From NCBI GenBank assembly GCA_028293095.1, contig JAQGPK010000068.1, positions 1 through 8,227 of the forward strand: a stretch of DNA of 8,227 nucleotides. The letters are read 5' to 3'. The position numbers were made by a program, and so were the translations under genes. The first letter of the stretch is position 1. Every line of letters starts with the position of its first letter. The DNA is from Chlamydiia bacterium (GTDB lineage Bacteria; Chlamydiota; Chlamydiia; Chlamydiales; FEN-1388). The notes beneath the pieces are model-generated. The model was not told where the DNA came from. It saw only the letters and a program-made list of their open reading frames with translations, and made no database searches. This document shows positions 6,071 to 8,227 of the stretch, in pieces.

Positions 6071-6075
6071 TCCTT
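6071..6075 (-). promoter_or_regulatory. Ribosome binding site fixing a GTG start
   Basis: On the minus strand AAGGA (6075-6071) is followed by TATTCC and then GTG at 6064, a 6-nt spacing. It supports GTG rather than a downstream ATG as the start of the coiled-coil gene; the first internal Met is residue 12. Confidence 0.75.
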
Positions 6076-6134
6076 AATAATGTTGTTGAGTTGTATTCTA
6101 TTTATCTTCAAAATTTTATGCAGTGTAAAACTAC

Positions 6135-6200
6135 AGTAGCTCTCTTTCGCCACTCGATTTACTTGATTAATTCGTGCGTTTCGGCGTCAAAAAGACTACT
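6135..6200. repeat. Imperfect inverted repeat upstream of the epimerase gene
   Basis: AGTAG..TCTTTCGCC (6135-6151) faces GGCG..AAAAAGACTACT (6183-6200) as an imperfect inverted repeat around a 31-nt spacer that has weak symmetry of its own. The sequence TCTCTTTCGCCACTCG (6141-6156) resembles CTCTTTGCGCCTCACTCG in the right end of the element at 2978-3222, and both are followed by a GGCGT..AA(A)..AGA block. It may be a shortened relative of that repeat, or a transcript-level stem-loop in the epimerase leader. Otherwise 6065-6235 holds only ribosome binding sites. Candidate promoters there are weak; TTTACA-17-GATAAA on the minus strand (6129-6101) is the best I see. Confidence 0.45.
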
Positions 6201-6223
6201 TGAGCAACCACTTGGAATTACGT

Positions 6224-6229
6224 AAGAGG
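6224..6229 (+). promoter_or_regulatory. Ribosome binding site deciding the epimerase start
   Basis: AAGAGG is followed by a 6-nt spacer and ATG at 6236. The frame also extends to a TTG at 6200, but that codon has no Shine-Dalgarno sequence and would place 12 unusual polar and basic residues before the conserved KIFITGAAGFIG. Confidence 0.8.
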
Positions 6230-6235
6230 TCGAAG

Positions 6236-7207
6236 ATGAGCAAACAAAAAATATTTATAACAGGCGCCGCTGGATTTATAGGCTCTCATCTTGCCCATTA
6301 TTTACATGATCGAGGCGCTGATGTAGTAGGTCTTGATAATTTTAATGACTACTATACGCCAAAATTAAAGCGCGATCGAGAAAGGCGCTTACGAGAAAAA
6401 GGTATTTTGATTTACGAGCAGGATCTTTCGGACCGCGAACGACTTGAGTGTATCATTGATAAAGAGGCTCCTACTCATGTTGTGCATCTTGCGGCGCAAG
6501 CAGGTGTGCGCTATTCTCTCACACATCCAGAACTGTATATACGCTCTAACATTGATGGATTCCTTCATTTGCTTGAAGCCTGTAAGAAAAATCCTCACGT
6601 TCCAATTGTGTACGCTTCTAGTTCGTCCGTATATGGAAGAAATGAAAAGGTGCCTTTCTCGATAGACGATGCGACCGATTCTCCAGCCAATATCTACGGA
6701 ATGACAAAAAAGGCCAATGAACTGATGGCCTATGCCTATCATCATCTCTACAAAATTCCTCTAGTAGGTTTGCGCTTTTTTACAGTCTATGGCCCTTGGG
6801 GACGGCCCGATATGGCCTACTATTCATTCACTAAAGCAATTTTTGAAGGGACTCCTATTAATCTCTATAACTTTGGAGAGATGCGCCGCGACTTTACCTA
6901 TATTGATGACATTGTTGAGGGTATTAGTAAAAGCCTTGAAATTGACACTGGAAATCATATTTTTAATTTAGGGAACAATCGCCCAGAGTCTTTGCATACA
7001 TTCGTGACACTGATCGAAGAGGCTGTAGGGAAAAAAGCGGCTACTAACCTTCTTCCCATGCCAGTTGGGGAAATTGTTGAAACCTATGCTGATATTGAGG
7101 CATCTCGGCGCCTTCTTGGCTATGAGCCAAAAACATCTCTTGCTACAGGGATTCGACGCTTTGTTGACTGGTATCGCGAGTATTCTAGTACTGCCATTCC
7201 TAATTAA
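6236..7207 (+). CDS. UDP-glucuronate 4-epimerase (CapI-like, extended SDR family)
   Basis: This 323-aa NAD-dependent enzyme interconverts UDP-glucuronate and UDP-galacturonate, supplying uronic acid for envelope or capsule glycans. The Rossmann motif GAAGFIG (10-16) binds NAD. LDNFNDYY (33-40) and HLAAQAGVRYSLTHPELY (84-101) are hallmarks of the CapI group. The catalytic serine region is ASSSSVYG (127-134) and the YxxxK pair is Y154/K158. RFFTVYGPWGRPDMA (180-194) and MRRDFTYIDDI (216-226) complete the signature. There is no membrane segment, so it is a soluble cytoplasmic form. Length is normal (320-340). The start at 6236 is set by its ribosome binding site. It is transcribed away from the coiled-coil gene. 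The precursor-making UDP-glucose dehydrogenase is not in the window. A related sugar epimerase activity cannot be excluded, but the motif match is close. Confidence 0.92.
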   Translation: MSKQKIFITGAAGFIGSHLAHYLHDRGADVVGLDNFNDYYTPKLKRDRERRLREKGILIYEQDLSDRERLECIIDKEAPTHVVHLAAQAGVRYSLTHPELYIRSNIDGFLHLLEACKKNPHVPIVYASSSSVYGRNEKVPFSIDDATDSPANIYGMTKKANELMAYAYHHLYKIPLVGLRFFTVYGPWGRPDMAYYSFTKAIFEGTPINLYNFGEMRRDFTYIDDIVEGISKSLEIDTGNHIFNLGNNRPESLHTFVTLIEEAVGKKAATNLLPMPVGEIVETYADIEASRRLLGYEPKTSLATGIRRFVDWYREYSSTAIPN

Positions 7208-7227
7208 AAATTATATATGTACTCAAG

Positions 7228-7258
7228 TTGTAACCGAGCTCCAGGCTACGGTGTTCAA
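7228..7258 (+). terminator. Possible stem-loop after the epimerase gene
   Basis: ACCG-AGC (7233-7239) pairs with GCT-CGGT (7245-7252, one bulged A at 7248) around the loop TCCAG. TTG (7228-7230) and CAA (7256-7258) could extend the stem. It begins 21 nt after the stop codon. No U run follows, so if it ends transcription it is not a classical intrinsic terminator. Confidence 0.35.
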
Positions 7259-7270
7259 TAAAACTTATTC

Positions 7271-7298
7271 TCCTAATTTCTGAATTTTTTAATTAGGA
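7271..7298. repeat. 8-bp inverted repeat upstream of the gltX promoter
   Basis: TCCTAATT (7271-7278) and AATTAGGA (7291-7298) are perfect reverse complements around a 12-nt spacer that ends in TTTTTT. The repeat ends 12 nt before the proposed gltX -35. It could be an operator or a weak AT-rich terminator stem; no T run follows on the plus strand. Confidence 0.5.
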
Positions 7299-7310
7299 AC
7301 GGTATAAGAC

Positions 7311-7340
7311 TTGAACTTTAGGTTTATTTTGTAGTATCCT
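7311..7340 (+). promoter_or_regulatory. Candidate sigma70 promoter for gltX
   Basis: TTGAAC (7311-7316) is followed after 18 nt by TATCCT (7335-7340), predicting a start near 7347 and a short leader of about 20 nt before the ATG at 7368. The hexamers are fair matches and the position is right for a separately expressed gltX. Confidence 0.5.
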
Positions 7341-7342
7341 CT

Positions 7343-7360
7343 TCCTCAATATTGTGAGGG
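7343..7360 (+). promoter_or_regulatory. gltX ribosome binding site inside a small hairpin
   Basis: The Shine-Dalgarno sequence GAGGG (7356-7360) lies 7 nt before the ATG. CCTCA (7344-7348) can pair with TGAGG (7355-7359), with a possible T-G pair outside (7343, 7360), enclosing a 6-nt loop. The left arm is near the predicted transcription start, so it may not be fully present in the mRNA. Confidence 0.45.
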
Positions 7361-7367
7361 AATTTTT

Positions 7368-8227
7368 ATGACAGTACGAGTTCGTTTGGCTCCATCGCCG
7401 ACAGGAGATCCACATGTAGGATCCGCTTATATGGCTCTATTTAACGTTATTTTTGCACGCCATTATGGTGGAACGTTTATTTTGCGCATTGAAGATACTG
7501 ATCGCCAAAGAAGTCGTCCTGAATATGAAGAAAATATTTATAAAGCGCTCAAGTGGGCAGGAATTACCTGGGCAGAAGGGCCAGACGTTGGAGGTCCTTA
7601 TGGTCCTTATAGACAGTCAGAGCGTACTGAGATTTACCGCAAACATTGCTATGATCTTCTTGAGGCAGGTAAGGCCTATAAGTGTTTTGCAACTGCTGAA
7701 GAGCTTGCTGAAATGCGAGAAGTCGCTGCCAAGCAAGGTCTTAAGCAGGGCTATGACAGACGCTATCGTAACCTTTCTCCTGATGAAATTAAAGAAAGAG
7801 AGGCTGCCAATCAGCCATTTGTAATTCGACTGAAAGTACCTCTTTCTGGAGAGTGTGTTTTTGAAGATGCCATCAAAGGGAAAATTGTTGTTCCCTGGGC
7901 AGATATCGATGATCAGATCCTTTTAAAATCGGATGGTTTTCCAACGTATCATCTGGCAAACGTTGTAGATGACTATCTGATGAAAATCTCTCACGTTATT
8001 CGTGGCGATGAGTGGATCAGTTCAACACCAAAGCACATTTTGTTGTATGAATCCTTTGGCTGGAAACCGCCTGTGTTTATGCATATGCCGCTTTTACTTG
8101 GTAAAGATGGCAAAAAACTCTCGAAGCGTAAAAACCCAACTTCGATTTTCTACTATCGTGATAGTGGCTACTTACCAGAGGCCTTCATGAACTTTTTGAC
8201 CCTCATGGGCTATAGTATGGAAGGTGG
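7368..8227 (+). CDS. gltX: Glutamyl-tRNA synthetase, 5' part (cut by window edge)
   Basis: The first 286 codons are present and open at the right edge; the family is about 470-510 residues. The enzyme charges tRNA-Glu with glutamate. In Chlamydia it also charges tRNA-Gln, which an amidotransferase then converts. The class I HIGH-type motif is PSPTGDPHVGSAYMALFN (9-26), followed by LRIEDTDRQRSR (39-50), GPYRQSERTEIY (79-90), FPTYHLANVVDD (191-202), the HVIRGDEW block (209-216), and the second active-site loop KLSKR (250-254) in place of KMSKS. Only one cysteine (C106) lies in the region where the E. coli enzyme holds zinc, so that site is absent, as in many bacterial GltX proteins. GAGGG lies 7 nt before the ATG. 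The wording closely follows chlamydial GltX as I know it, and it is the main taxonomic anchor of the window. Confidence 0.96.
   Translation, partial: MTVRVRLAPSPTGDPHVGSAYMALFNVIFARHYGGTFILRIEDTDRQRSRPEYEENIYKALKWAGITWAEGPDVGGPYGPYRQSERTEIYRKHCYDLLEAGKAYKCFATAEELAEMREVAAKQGLKQGYDRRYRNLSPDEIKEREAANQPFVIRLKVPLSGECVFEDAIKGKIVVPWADIDDQILLKSDGFPTYHLANVVDDYLMKISHVIRGDEWISSTPKHILLYESFGWKPPVFMHMPLLLGKDGKKLSKRKNPTSIFYYRDSGYLPEAFMNFLTLMGYSMEG

Noticed and set aside
6200..6235. Start of the epimerase at TTG 6200, adding 12 residues
   Set aside because: There is no Shine-Dalgarno sequence before TTG, the added residues are not family-like, and ATG 6236 has AAGAGG at 6-nt spacing directly before a normal N-terminus.
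6389..6971. Antisense and alternate-frame open frames across the epimerase gene
   Set aside because: They overlap well-supported epimerase coding sequence in other frames and have no motifs or ribosome binding sites of note.
7590..7612. Tandem GGTCCTTAT repeat in gltX
   Set aside because: It encodes the conserved GGPYGPYR stretch of GltX and is explained by the protein sequence.

Overview
The window reads as chromosomal DNA of a Chlamydiales bacterium, most likely from outside the family Chlamydiaceae (Parachlamydia/Waddlia/Simkania-like). The strongest evidence is the glutamyl-tRNA synthetase at the right end. It has chlamydial wording, such as an HVGS form of the HIGH motif followed by AYMALFN and a KLSKR active-site loop, and it closely resembles Chlamydia GltX as I remember it. 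The adjacent ruvC-ruvA pair without ruvB and the UAP1-type uridylyltransferase also fit Chlamydiae. A WaaF-type heptosyltransferase and a UDP-glucuronate 4-epimerase argue against Chlamydiaceae, whose lipooligosaccharide has no heptose core. No database search was possible, so this assignment rests on motif recognition.

Layout. 1-1871, minus strand: a two-gene unit, a WaaF-like heptosyltransferase followed 15 nt later by a UDPGP-family (UAP1-like) uridylyltransferase that runs off the left edge. 1872-1942: a 71-bp divergent control region with two overlapping candidate sigma70 promoters and an operator-like inverted repeat. 1943-2962, plus: a Stealth-family sugar-phosphotransferase with an N-terminal signal sequence. 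2963-3233: no gene, but an imperfect terminal-inverted-repeat element packed with hairpins, lying between two convergent 3' ends. 3234-6064, minus: an unidentified 572-aa coiled-coil protein (GTG start), ruvC (overlapping it by 17 nt) and ruvA (1 nt after ruvC), apparently one transcript. 6065-6235: divergent intergenic region with another imperfect inverted repeat that resembles one end of the 3 kb element. 6236-7207, plus: UDP-glucuronate 4-epimerase. 7208-7367: intergenic region with two stem-loops and the gltX promoter. 7368-8227, plus: 5' part of gltX, cut by the right edge.

Functionally there are two themes. The first is envelope or exported glycan chemistry: nucleotide-sugar synthesis (UAP1-like enzyme), heptose transfer (WaaF-like), sugar-nucleotide epimerisation and Stealth-type sugar-phosphate transfer. 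The second is housekeeping: RuvA/RuvC Holliday-junction processing and GltX. They are interleaved rather than forming one operon.

The points most worth a second look are the signal-bearing Stealth protein, the inverted-repeat element between it and ruvA together with its possible relative upstream of the epimerase, the divergent promoter with a shared inverted repeat, two long perfect inverted repeats inside coding sequence, and the repeat-containing coiled-coil gene coupled to ruvC-ruvA. I found no CRISPR array, tRNA or rRNA gene, transposase or toxin-antitoxin pair.
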